A stretch of DNA of 63,041 nucleotides, from NCBI GenBank assembly GCA_029624815.1, contig JARSSH010000024.1, positions 1 through 63,041 on the forward strand, given 5' to 3'. This DNA is from Candidatus Competibacter sp. GTDB taxonomy: Bacteria > Pseudomonadota > Gammaproteobacteria > Competibacterales > Competibacteraceae. Shown in pieces: positions 46,476 through 55,329 of the stretch. The position numbers and the translations under genes are program-made. Within the stretch, counting starts at the first letter, position 1. Each line of letters begins with the position of its first letter. Below the pieces are notes generated by a model. That model searched no databases. It saw nothing but the letters and a program-made list of their open reading frames with translations, and was not told the DNA's origin.

Positions 46476-46701
46476 CAGCTTCGCTCGTTGCCCTACAAAA
46501 ACCTCCTCAACTGCTCCGGTATCTTTTCCACTCCCCGTTCCTCCCCCATCTCCAGCGTCACCGCCGCCTCGCCGGGCTTAAGTCAGAACTGCGCACCGCC
46601 ATCCAATCCAGTCACAGCCCCAACTCTGTGGCGCGAGCGTAGTGCAATTGCAAGACGCCACCCCGGTAGATAGCTGGGTAATAGCGATCCACGTTTCGGC
46701 T
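46476..46701. other. Right junction of the island, no gene recognised
   Basis: Short stretch between the DUF2290 gene and the dabA stop. No inverted repeat, integrase site or conserved frame was identified. Confidence 0.35.
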
Positions 46702-49700
46702 TCAAATCTCACTCTCACCGATCAATGCCGGCGACAACGGGTCGGTATGGCCGCGATACCAATCACCCGAACGGGCGCGTTCGGGCAATGGCCGCAGAGG
46801 TTCGGCCCAGGGCACAAAACCTCGTGCCGGGTCGAAAATCGAAAATTCCCCGCTGTCGGGATCCTTGGCGATCACATGCACCCAGTCGCCGCCAATCAGT
46901 TCGCGCAGGCTGGGCTGACGCTGGTAAATAGCGGTCAGCACTTCGGTACTCGCCTCGACCACGATTTGCAAGCGCAGCGGCTCGTGAATCTCGATCATCT
47001 GCCGGGGCAGGCCGGTGCGCAGATCGCTACTGGCCCCCTCCATCACCGCGAACAGGCCGGTGACGTTGTGCGGCGTCTTGGTTCCGCAACCCAAGCGCTC
47101 GTTGTTGACGGTGGAAAAGTAGTACTCCAGGTTGATGCCCGCGCCCACCGGACCCACCGCCAGCAGGATGCCCTCCAACACGGTCCCGCTGGGATCCTGA
47201 GTCGGGTCGTAGGAAATCAGGAACGCCCGCCGGTCCAGGAACAGTCCCTGACTCATCGAGCGGCGGCCGACCAGGGCGGCGGCATTGGTGGCATGCCCCA
47301 GTTCGGGCCGCGCCTGGCTGAAATCCCTGGAGCGCTCCACCACATGCCGTAGCGCCTGGGCCGGCGTGGGGTCGCGCGGCGCGGAAGCGAAACGGCGGCA
47401 GCGTTCGTGGGCCGACCGTTCGCAAGCCTGGTCCAGAACCCGCCGCAATTCAGCTAGTGCCGGTGCCAGCGCGGCCGGCAGATCACCGGGATCGTACAGA
47501 GTGATCAGTTCATCACAGGTGTTGTGCTCGGCCCCGATGAACCAGGTGTCCTCCGGCACCTCGATGCCGCGCTCGGCCAGCAACGCCCGCACCGCCGGGC
47601 GATTGGCCATGGTGGCGAAGGCGCGGGCGTTCGGTCCGCCATGGCGTCCGCTGCACGCCCCGCAGTCGTAGGCGGCGAGATGCGGGTTGTTCTGGCTGAT
47701 CGAACCATGGCCCATCAGCACCGTCAGCGGCGCGAACCGCGTGGTCAGCCCGATATTGCGCAACAGAGCGGCTACCCGGTCGGCCTGCTCGGTGTCGGTG
47801 AACCCCAGGCGCGGCCGTTCCGGCGTAGCCGGCGTACCGTCGTCCGCCGCCGTGACCGCGACTTGCGTGGGCACCGCCGGCACCCACAGCGCGTCGATCG
47901 CCGTCACGAGGGTCGCCTGCCGGCTGGGGGCAAATAGCTTGCCGGCCAGCGTCAGCAGCGCGCCCGGCGCCAACGCGGCGATCAGCGGCGCCGAGGACAA
48001 CAGGTTGCGCCGGATCTCGTGATACAGGTCGCGCAACCGGTCGCGCCGGTCACGCCGCTGGTCGTGCAGCGCATGGCGTGCTTCGGCACCCGGCCGCGCG
48101 ACTTCGCGCACCTCATGGGCGGGCGTGGCCACCACCGGACAGAGCGGCGTGACCTCGCGGTCGTCCAGGCCGCGCCAATTCATCACCACCCCGAAAAAAC
48201 CGGCGGCACCCAAGGTCTCGATCCGTGGGTTCAGCTCTTCCAGATGGCGACGGATGCCCTCCTCCCGGTCGTCGATGCAAAACACGATCTGGGCTTGCGG
48301 CCGTTGCGCGCGCGCAGCCCAGCGACCGTGATTGTTGGCCAGGGCATTGATCAGCTCATCGCGATAGTGGTGCTCGTAGGCGCATTGCCACAGCGCGCCG
48401 CGCAGGGTGGCCGGCAATTCGTCCAGCGGCGCCAGCAACGTCTCCAGATCCGGCAGACTCAGCGCGCGCAACGCGCCGCCGGACAACCCGAGATGCTGGG
48501 CCAGCCGAAACAACCGCCAAGCGCTGCCGTGGACCGTGTGCGTGCCGGGCCGCGTCGCCACCGGGCTGTGCCGCCAGGTCCAGATCATGTCGGCCAGGGA
48601 CTCCCAAGGGGCGCGCGTTGCCTTCCCCACGCGCTCCATTCCCCTTTCCGAAAGGGCCATTCCCCCCTCCACCAGCGCTCTTGCCCGGCTGGCCAGATAT
48701 TCGGGTAGGCGTCCTTCGTACAGAGCCTGCCGGACCAGCGTCTCGGCCGGGCGCGCGGTGAAGTAGTCGCGCAACGCCGGCAACGAGCCTTCCAGTCCCC
48801 AATGCTCGCGGCACAGTTGCTCGATCCACAGACCGTCCAGGCACAAGCGCAGCGCGAGATAATCCGCCAGCGCGACCGGCGTTTCCCGATTAGCCGGGTA
48901 AGCGCCGTGTTGTTGTCGCCAGTTCATCATGCCGGACCAGCCGGGCAACTCCAGGGCGAGACGGGTCAGATAAGCTTCCCAGCGCGGCTCGGGGATGCCC
49001 AGTCGCCGCAGCTCGGCGACGATCGCGTCCAGCGGCTGCTCCGGCCAGCGCGCCAGCGCCGCGCGCCAGCCGCTCAAGCCGGCAAAGGTCCAGGCGAGAT
49101 CGCTGCCGGCCAGGCGGCGCCACGCCGCGTACAGCCCTTCGCTCCGATCGGGCAAAGGCCAGGCCGCCAGTCCTTCGTCCAAATGGGCGGCGCACAGGCG
49201 GATCAGCACCGGACGGACCCGATCGAGCAGATCCTGGCCGGTCAATACCCGCAACAATCCCCGAAAGGTGCTCTTCTCGCCGATCTCGGCGAACGATCGT
49301 TCGATCAGCGCCAGGGCATCGGCTTGCATCCGCTTGTGAACGACGGGGCCCTGGTTCTCGGTCATGCCATCGGCTCTGAAACGCGCCAGCAACGACTTCG
49401 CCAGGTTGATTTGCAAGTCTTCCAGTTCTTCCGGATGCAGGTCGAAATCGGGCAGTCGCAAGCCGTGCAGGCAGGCGTGCCACAGGCTTTCCAGCGCGCG
49501 GGCTTCTCCAGCGATCTCTTCACGCTCGGCCGCCGCCAGCAGCCGCTGGCGCACGGTCGCCGGCACATCGGACTGAAAGCGCCGGGTGACGTCGAATTCC
49601 TCGATCCGCCAAATCAGTTGGCTCAGGGGCAGGGCCTCCACCCCGTGGACCAGCGCCACGCGCAGCACCTCGCCCCGGCGGATGTCCCGATCCCCGGCGC

Positions 49701-50016
49701 GGACCAGCACGGCCTCGGTCTCAAGCGCTGCCCGCCGGGCGAATGCCGCATCCAGATCCGTGTCGGTGATCCGACCGGTCCGGTACAGCGCGCGAAAGTG
49801 CTCCTCGGGCAGATAGGCGCGAATCCCGGTGAGCTGCTCGGCCGCCGCCAGCGCCTGTTCGAACGGCAGGTGCTGATAACCGTGCAGCGTGTTGTGATGG
49901 ACGAAATTCAGGATCGGCGCCTGGCCGGGCAACACATGGTCGAGATGGGCAATGGCCTGCTCGACGATCTGGCGTGGCCCGAGTGAAGGCCGATCGGGCG
50001 CGACGGTCGCGGACAT
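46702..50016 (-). CDS. dabA: DabA-type inorganic carbon transporter subunit (DUF2309/UPF0753)
   Basis: A 1104-residue peripheral membrane protein that, with a DabB-type cation channel, converts CO2 to bicarbonate vectorially for carbon accumulation. The start MSATVAPDRPSLGPRQIVEQ and VHHNTLHGYQHLPFEQAL are canonical. The four zinc/active-site residues of DabA are conserved: C580 and D582 in VFCIDDREEG, H770 in LMGHGSISQNNPH and C785 in YDCGACSGRHGG, with the His-to-Cys spacing of 15 as in the characterised protein. A much longer open frame (to 51777) is only antisense or off-frame through the NuoM-like gene; ATG 50016 has an AAGGAG site 7 bp upstream. Confidence 0.93.
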   Translation of the reverse strand: MSATVAPDRPSLGPRQIVEQAIAHLDHVLPGQAPILNFVHHNTLHGYQHLPFEQALAAAEQLTGIRAYLPEEHFRALYRTGRITDTDLDAAFARRAALETEAVLVRAGDRDIRRGEVLRVALVHGVEALPLSQLIWRIEEFDVTRRFQSDVPATVRQRLLAAAEREEIAGEARALESLWHACLHGLRLPDFDLHPEELEDLQINLAKSLLARFRADGMTENQGPVVHKRMQADALALIERSFAEIGEKSTFRGLLRVLTGQDLLDRVRPVLIRLCAAHLDEGLAAWPLPDRSEGLYAAWRRLAGSDLAWTFAGLSGWRAALARWPEQPLDAIVAELRRLGIPEPRWEAYLTRLALELPGWSGMMNWRQQHGAYPANRETPVALADYLALRLCLDGLWIEQLCREHWGLEGSLPALRDYFTARPAETLVRQALYEGRLPEYLASRARALVEGGMALSERGMERVGKATRAPWESLADMIWTWRHSPVATRPGTHTVHGSAWRLFRLAQHLGLSGGALRALSLPDLETLLAPLDELPATLRGALWQCAYEHHYRDELINALANNHGRWAARAQRPQAQIVFCIDDREEGIRRHLEELNPRIETLGAAGFFGVVMNWRGLDDREVTPLCPVVATPAHEVREVARPGAEARHALHDQRRDRRDRLRDLYHEIRRNLLSSAPLIAALAPGALLTLAGKLFAPSRQATLVTAIDALWVPAVPTQVAVTAADDGTPATPERPRLGFTDTEQADRVAALLRNIGLTTRFAPLTVLMGHGSISQNNPHLAAYDCGACSGRHGGPNARAFATMANRPAVRALLAERGIEVPEDTWFIGAEHNTCDELITLYDPGDLPAALAPALAELRRVLDQACERSAHERCRRFASAPRDPTPAQALRHVVERSRDFSQARPELGHATNAAALVGRRSMSQGLFLDRRAFLISYDPTQDPSGTVLEGILLAVGPVGAGINLEYYFSTVNNERLGCGTKTPHNVTGLFAVMEGASSDLRTGLPRQMIEIHEPLRLQIVVEASTEVLTAIYQRQPSLRELIGGDWVHVIAKDPDSGEFSIFDPARGFVPWAEPLRPLPERARSGDWYRGHTDPLSPALIGESEI

Positions 50017-50030
50017 GGCCGGCTCCTTCG

Positions 50031-51494
50031 TCAGTTCGGGATGAAGAGCGCGCTCAGATGCGCGACCGTGACGTTCATGAGTGCGATGACGGGCGCGGGA
50101 TGCAGCCCCAGGATCAGCAGTCCCGCCGCCAGCGGGAGCGCCGCCAGCCACTCGCTCGGCCGTAAATCCTGGAGTTCCGCCAGTTCCGGGCGCGGCGGGC
50201 CGGCGAACAACTGGCCGATGGTTCGGACCGCGTAGGCCGCGCTCACCAGCACCCCGAGGCTGGCCAGCAGCATCAGCCAGCCCCAGCGTTCGAAACCGCC
50301 GATCAAGACGTGCAGTTCGGCCACGAAGCCGATCAGGCCCGGCATCCCCATGCCCGCCAATAGCGCCAAAGTGATGAATAGGGTAAAGCCGGGCGTCACC
50401 CGCGCCAGCGCGCCATAGTCGGCGATCCGGCGGGTGTGGGTGCGCTCGTACAACAGGCCGATCAGCAGGAACAGCGCCCCGGCGATCAGTCCGTGAGCGA
50501 CCATCTGCAAGCCCGCGCCCAACAAGCCGGTTTCGTTCAGGGCCGAAATGCCGAGCAGCACCACGCCCATGTGGCTCACCGAGGAATAAGCGATCATCGC
50601 CTTCAGGTCGGTTTGCCGCCACGCCAGCAGGCCGCCGTAGAGGATGCTGGCCAGGGCGATGCCGGCCAGCAGCGCTTGCAGCGCCGCCGCCCCTTCCGGC
50701 AACATCGGCGCAACCCGCAGCAGGCCGTAGGCGCCCATCTTGAGCAAGACGCCGGACAGCAGAATGCTGACCGGACTCGGCGCTTCCACATGGGCGAGCG
50801 GCAACCAGCCGTGCAGCGGAAAAATGGGAATTTTCACCCCGAAGCCGACCAAAAACGCCAGCAGCAGCCACATCTGTTCCTCGCGGGGCAGCGCCGTCGC
50901 CGCTTGCGCGATGGCCGCCATCGCGAAGGACTGGGATGGGGTCAGCCGGTAGACCACGATGATGCCGATCAGAATGAAGATCGCCCCGCCCATGGTGTAC
51001 AGCACGAAGTTGAGGCTGGCGACGTGCCGCTTCTCGCCGCCCCACAGGTCGATCAGGAAAAACAGCGGGATCAGCGTCAGCTCCCAGAACATGAAGAACA
51101 GCGTCCAGTCCTGGGCCATGAATACACCGAGCATGGCGAATTCCAGTACCAGCATCCAGGAATAATAGCCCTTCGCGCCGGTCTTGATCCGATCCGAGGC
51201 CAGCAGCGCCACGGCGACCAGCAGGGTGGTCAGCAGCACCATCGGCAGCGACAGCCCGTCGATGCCCAGCGCGTAGGACACGCCAATGGTGGAACTCCAG
51301 ACCACCTGTTCCATCAGTTGGAGGGTCGCCACGTCTGGATCGTAATGAGCGAGCAGGCTCCAGGACAGCACCAGCGCCAGGCCGGCGTGGAACAGCGCCA
51401 GGCCGCGGATGAATCGTTGTTGGGCCGCCGGCAGCAGGGCGACCAGCACCGCCCCGAAAAAGGGCGCCCACAGGATCAGACTGAGCATACGCAT
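50031..51494 (-). CDS. NuoM-like proton-translocating subunit, DabB-like
   Basis: A 487-residue polytopic membrane protein of the complex I NuoM/MrpD antiporter family. Typical segments are YALGIDGLSLPMVLLTTLL, FFMFWELTLIPLFFLIDLWG, IFPLHGWLPLAHVEAPSPVS with the conserved lysine nearby, and LKAMIAYSSVSHMGVVLLG. About 14 helices. It starts at ATG 51494 (MRMLSLILWAPFFGAVLV) and stops 14 bp before dabA, so they are one transcript. No other nuo genes are present, so it likely drives DabA rather than respiration. Confidence 0.9.
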   Translation of the reverse strand: MRMLSLILWAPFFGAVLVALLPAAQQRFIRGLALFHAGLALVLSWSLLAHYDPDVATLQLMEQVVWSSTIGVSYALGIDGLSLPMVLLTTLLVAVALLASDRIKTGAKGYYSWMLVLEFAMLGVFMAQDWTLFFMFWELTLIPLFFLIDLWGGEKRHVASLNFVLYTMGGAIFILIGIIVVYRLTPSQSFAMAAIAQAATALPREEQMWLLLAFLVGFGVKIPIFPLHGWLPLAHVEAPSPVSILLSGVLLKMGAYGLLRVAPMLPEGAAALQALLAGIALASILYGGLLAWRQTDLKAMIAYSSVSHMGVVLLGISALNETGLLGAGLQMVAHGLIAGALFLLIGLLYERTHTRRIADYGALARVTPGFTLFITLALLAGMGMPGLIGFVAELHVLIGGFERWGWLMLLASLGVLVSAAYAVRTIGQLFAGPPRPELAELQDLRPSEWLAALPLAAGLLILGLHPAPVIALMNVTVAHLSALFIPN

Positions 51495-51573
51495 GGGCGT
51501 CAGTCTCTTGCGGAACGGCGGCGTTGTCCGACGGCACTCCGACACATGGCGATATCCTCCCGGCAACGCGGCT

Positions 51574-51602
51574 CTGTTGTTGTATTCTGCCGGCATTATA
51601 CC
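51574..51602 (+). promoter_or_regulatory. Weak sigma-70-like promoter before the YcgL gene
   Basis: CTGTTG (51574-51579) and TATACC (51597-51602) with a 17-bp spacer, in the divergent gap between the NuoM-like gene and the YcgL gene. Confidence 0.3.
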
Positions 51603-51636
51603 CTGTCGCTTCAGACCACATGCCCGGAGACATGCC

Positions 51637-51894
51637 ATGCAATGCGCGATCTACAAAAGCCGCAAGAAACAGGACACCTATCTGTATGTCGCCACCAAGG
51701 ACGATTTTTCCAACATCCCCGACGCCCTGTTGAGGCTGCTTGGCGAACCGATCCATGTCATGGATCTGGAACTCCACCCGGAGCGCAGGCTGGCGCAGGA
51801 AGACGTGACGGAAGTGCTACGCAACCTCCAGGAGCGCGGTTGGCATTTGCAGGCGCCGCGTCAGGACGAATGGCTGACAACAACCCGGCATTGA
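51637..51894 (+). CDS. YcgL domain protein
   Basis: An 85-residue cytoplasmic protein of the YcgL family (DUF709), small conserved proteobacterial proteins of unknown function. The start MQCAIYKSRKKQDTYLYVAT and FSNIPDALLRLLGEP are typical. A GGAGA site is 10 bp upstream of ATG 51637; the longer open frame upstream (to 51409) is antisense to the NuoM-like gene. Followed 19 bp later by an aminotransferase on the same strand. Confidence 0.9.
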   Translation: MQCAIYKSRKKQDTYLYVATKDDFSNIPDALLRLLGEPIHVMDLELHPERRLAQEDVTEVLRNLQERGWHLQAPRQDEWLTTTRH

Positions 51895-51913
51895 TCTTCC
51901 AGGAATTCCGCTC

Positions 51914-53110
51914 ATGTTCTCCGAACGCGTCGATCGCCTGACCAGTTCCCTGATCCGGGAACTGCTCGCCCTCACCCAGAAACCCGACATCGTCTCCTTC
52001 GCCGGCGGCCTGCCGGCGCGCGAGGCCATGCCGCCGCTCGATCTGAGCGATCCACCGTCCGGCTTGAGTCAGTACGGCACCACCGACGGCGAGCCGGAAC
52101 TGCGCGCCGCCATCGCCAGGCAATTGGCCGATCTCGGTTTGCGTTGCCGGCCGGAGCAGGTTCTGATCACCACCGGCTCGCAACAGGGCATCGATCTGGT
52201 TTCCAAGCTCTACATCGATCCGGGCACGCCGGTGGCGGTGGAAGCGCCGAGCTATCTGGCGGCGCTGCAATCGTTCCGGCTGTTCGGCGCCCGTTTCGAG
52301 GAACTGCCGCTGGCGGCCAGCGGCATTGACCCGGAACAGTTGCGACAGGCCATTCAGCGCCAGCGGCCGGCGTTCGTCTACCTGATTCCCACCTTCCAGA
52401 ACCCGGCCGGCGTCTGTTACGACGAAGCCACCCGCGCGGCGGTCGCGGCGGTGCTGCGCGAGACCGGTACGCCGTTGCTGGAGGACGAACCGTACCGGGA
52501 ACTGGTCTACGAGCCGGTGGATCGCGGTCCTTTGTGCGCCCGACTGGACGAAGGCAGTACCTGGATGTACATGGGCACCTTTTCCAAGACCGGCATCCCC
52601 GGCCTGCGGGTCGGCTATCTGGCGGCTTCGGAGGATGTTCATCCCTATTTGGTGCGGCTCAAGCAATCCACCGACCTGCACACCAACCGGATCGGTCAGT
52701 GGTGGTGCGCCCGATTTCTGATCTCGCGCGACTATCCGGCGCACCTGGAACGACTACGGGCTTTCTACCGCGAACGACGCGACGCCATGCAGGCGGCGCT
52801 GACCCGGCATCTCGGCGATCTGGCCGAGTGGACGGTGCCCAACGGCGGGCTGTTTTTCTGGGTACGGCTCAAGGACGGTGGCGATACTCGCGCCCTGCTG
52901 GTGCGGGCGCTGGAGCGCAAGGTGGCGTTCATGCCGGGCGAGGCGTTCTTCACCAGTCCCAGCGCGGCGCACGGCGCGTTCATGCGCTTGAATTTCAGCC
53001 ACGCCACGCCCGAACAATTGGAGCGTGGCCTGGCGGTGCTGGCGGAGGCGATTCGGGAACAGCGGGAAACGACGAAGGCGGAAACGGTGATTGGAGTGGT
53101 GGAAATTTAG
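51914..53110 (+). CDS. PLP-dependent aminotransferase (2-aminoadipate / MocR-like class I)
   Basis: A 398-residue fold-type I aminotransferase. The opening FSERVDRLTSSLIRELLALT and PDIVSFAGGLPAREAMP place it with 2-aminoadipate/aromatic (LysN/ARO8-like) enzymes. The cofactor lysine is in MGTFSKTGIPGLRVGYL, and substrate-binding Arg in FMRLNFSHATPEQ. There is no N-terminal winged helix, so it is not a MocR regulator. Substrate is not certain; branched or aromatic amino acids would suit the neighbouring leucine catabolism genes. An AGGA site lies upstream. Confidence 0.9.
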   Translation: MFSERVDRLTSSLIRELLALTQKPDIVSFAGGLPAREAMPPLDLSDPPSGLSQYGTTDGEPELRAAIARQLADLGLRCRPEQVLITTGSQQGIDLVSKLYIDPGTPVAVEAPSYLAALQSFRLFGARFEELPLAASGIDPEQLRQAIQRQRPAFVYLIPTFQNPAGVCYDEATRAAVAAVLRETGTPLLEDEPYRELVYEPVDRGPLCARLDEGSTWMYMGTFSKTGIPGLRVGYLAASEDVHPYLVRLKQSTDLHTNRIGQWWCARFLISRDYPAHLERLRAFYRERRDAMQAALTRHLGDLAEWTVPNGGLFFWVRLKDGGDTRALLVRALERKVAFMPGEAFFTSPSAAHGAFMRLNFSHATPEQLERGLAVLAEAIREQRETTKAETVIGVVEI

Positions 53111-53292
53111 ACAGTGTGGTCACGAGATTTGAGGTAGTGGTTCAATTTAGAATCTTTTGATGTTCCAGGTTGTGGCGACGCAAGAAGAGTTGGATGGCAA
53201 GTTCGTGCATCTTGGGGCCTTTGGAATACGCGGCCTGGTGTTGAGCGGCGGGCCGGACGACCAATTTTAGGGCTACCCAAACTGTTTCATGC
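53111..53292. other. Intergenic stretch between convergent genes, possible gene fragment
   Basis: A minus-strand frame (53142 to about 53290) reads VWVALKLVVRPAAQHQAAYS then KGPKMHELAIQLFLRRHNL. It is coherent, with coding-like base composition, but has no own start outside liuD and I do not recognise a family. It may be the tail of a lost gene. Confidence 0.35.
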
Positions 53293-55314
53293 TCAGTCGT
53301 TTCGCGCGCCCTCGCTCGCATCCGGCTCAAACTCCACCAGTTCGGCACCGTCGCCCACCGGGTCGCCGACCGCGAATCGGAAGGATTTGACCGTGCCGTT
53401 GGCCGGCGCCATGATGGTGTGCTCCATCTTCATGGCTTCCAAAATGAGGAGGGGCGTACCCTTTTCCACCCGCGCGCCCTCCCGCGCGAGCAGGGCGATG
53501 ACGTTGCCGGGCATGGGCGCCAACAACCCGCCTTCCTGACCGCCGCCCTCGCCGCTGTAATAGAGGGGATCGACCCGCGCGAGCAGCCAGGCGCGACCGT
53601 GGAGAAACACATGCCGTTTCTCCCCGGCCACCACCACCGTGGCGTTCATCCGCGAACCGCCCAGCTCCGCCCACAGGGTGTCGTTTGGCCCCAGTTCACC
53701 GCGAACCCGCGTTTCCCGGCCGTCGAGTTCCAGCGCGTAGCCCTGTTCGGCATAGCGCACCCCCACGGTTTTCTCCAGTTCGCCCGCGCGGAACAGCAGG
53801 CGACGCTCGGCGCGGGAGTTGAGCCGCCAGCCGTCGCGCCAATGCCAGGGGGAGCGTGGATCGGCGTGCGCCGACGCTTCCCTGGCCGCGCGCGCTTCTT
53901 CCCGCAACAGGGTGGCGAGTGCGGCGACCAAAAACGCATCACGGGGAATCGGCACGGCCGCGGGGAATAAAAATTCACGTTCGCGCTCGATCAGGCCGGT
54001 ATCGAGATCGGCCCCGGCAAACGCTGGCGAAGCCACCAGACGCGACAGGAAATCGACATTGTTGGCCACGCCCACGATACGGTACTGGGCCAGGGCTTGA
54101 AGCATGCGGGCCAGCGCCTGCTCCCGGTTCGCATCCCACACGATAAGCTTGGCGATCATCGGGTCGTAGAACGGACTGATTTCATCGCCTTCCTCAACCC
54201 CGGTATCCACGCGTACATGCAGGTTTTCTTCCGGTGGCGCGAGGTGTGCCAGTTTGCCGGTGGAGGGTAGAAATCCCTTGGCGGGATCTTCCGCGTAAAT
54301 CCGCGCTTCCAGCGCGTGCCCGTGGATCTGAAGCTGCTCCTGAGCCAGCGGCAGCGGTTCGCCGGACGCCACGCGCAGTTGCCATTCGACCAGATCCAGG
54401 CCGCTAATCATTTCGGTGATGGGGTGCTCGATTTGCAGCCGTGTGTTCATCTCCATGAAATAGAAAACACCCTCCGGGCCGACGATGAATTCCACCGTGC
54501 CGGCGCCAGCGTAACCAACGATCCTTGCCGCGCTTACCGCGGCTCGACCCATCGCGGCGCGGCGTTCGGGCGTCATGCCGGGCGCGGGCGCTTCTTCGAG
54601 CACCTTTTGGTGGCGGCGTTGCACCGAGCAGTCGCGCTCGAACAGATGAACGACGTTGCCGTGGGCATCGCCAAAAATTTGTATTTCGATATGGCGCGAC
54701 GGCGTCAGGTATTTCTCGACGAGCACCCGCGCGTCGCCAAAAGCAGCGCTGGCTTCCCGTTGACAGGAAGCCAGCGCCATCGCGAAATCCTCGGCGCGCT
54801 CCACCACTCTCATGCCTTTACCGCCACCGCCCGCGCTGGCCTTGATCAGCACCGGATAACCGATTCGCTCGGCTTGTTCGCGCAGGAAGACGGGTTCCTG
54901 ATGATCGCCGTGATAACCCGGTGTAAGAGGGATGCCCGCTTGCGCCATCAGCGCCTTGGCGGTGCTCTTGGAACCCATCGCGCGGATTGCCTCGGCCGAT
55001 GGGCCGATGAAGACGATCCCGTTGGCGGCGCAGGCTTCGGCAAAATCCGGGTTTTCGGACAGAAAGCCACTACCGGGATGAATCGCCCGCGCGCCGGTTT
55101 GTTGGGCGACGGCAATCATGCGGTCGATTACCAGATAGCTTTCCCGTGGAGCCGCCGGGCCAATCAGCACCGCTTCGTTGGCCAGGCGCACATGTCGGGC
55201 GTTCGCGTCCGCTTCGGAATACACCGCCACCGTGCCAATCCCCAGACGGTGGGCGGTCTTGATGACGCGGCAGGCGATTTCCCCGCGATTGGCGATCAGG
55301 ATTTTTTGGAACAT
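53293..55314 (-). CDS. liuD: Methylcrotonoyl-CoA carboxylase biotin-carboxylase/carrier subunit
   Basis: A 673-residue alpha subunit: biotin carboxylase (about 1-445) plus BT domain and C-terminal biotin carrier. The N-terminus MFQKILIANRGEIACRVIKT is canonical. ATP-grasp segments include KASAGGGGKGMRVVE and HIEIQIFGDAHGN, with the catalytic EMNTRLQIEHPITEMI. The biotinylated lysine is in LEAMKMEHTIMAP near 635. It carboxylates 3-methylcrotonyl-CoA with LiuB in leucine and isovalerate breakdown. Last gene of liuA-B-C-D, 15 bp after liuC. Geranyl-CoA carboxylase is the main alternative; LiuA beside it favours leucine. Confidence 0.92.
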   Translation of the reverse strand: MFQKILIANRGEIACRVIKTAHRLGIGTVAVYSEADANARHVRLANEAVLIGPAAPRESYLVIDRMIAVAQQTGARAIHPGSGFLSENPDFAEACAANGIVFIGPSAEAIRAMGSKSTAKALMAQAGIPLTPGYHGDHQEPVFLREQAERIGYPVLIKASAGGGGKGMRVVERAEDFAMALASCQREASAAFGDARVLVEKYLTPSRHIEIQIFGDAHGNVVHLFERDCSVQRRHQKVLEEAPAPGMTPERRAAMGRAAVSAARIVGYAGAGTVEFIVGPEGVFYFMEMNTRLQIEHPITEMISGLDLVEWQLRVASGEPLPLAQEQLQIHGHALEARIYAEDPAKGFLPSTGKLAHLAPPEENLHVRVDTGVEEGDEISPFYDPMIAKLIVWDANREQALARMLQALAQYRIVGVANNVDFLSRLVASPAFAGADLDTGLIEREREFLFPAAVPIPRDAFLVAALATLLREEARAAREASAHADPRSPWHWRDGWRLNSRAERRLLFRAGELEKTVGVRYAEQGYALELDGRETRVRGELGPNDTLWAELGGSRMNATVVVAGEKRHVFLHGRAWLLARVDPLYYSGEGGGQEGGLLAPMPGNVIALLAREGARVEKGTPLLILEAMKMEHTIMAPANGTVKSFRFAVGDPVGDGAELVEFEPDASEGARND

Positions 55315-55329
55315 CGACCGATAACCATT

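Noticed and set aside
50017-51777. Upstream extension of the dabA frame
   Set aside because: It is an off-frame reading through the NuoM-like gene; dabA has a good ribosome site and canonical start at 50016.
53142-53348. Minus-strand 68-codon frame overlapping the end of liuD
   Set aside because: It looks coherent, but its start lies inside liuD and no family could be named; kept only as a possible fragment.
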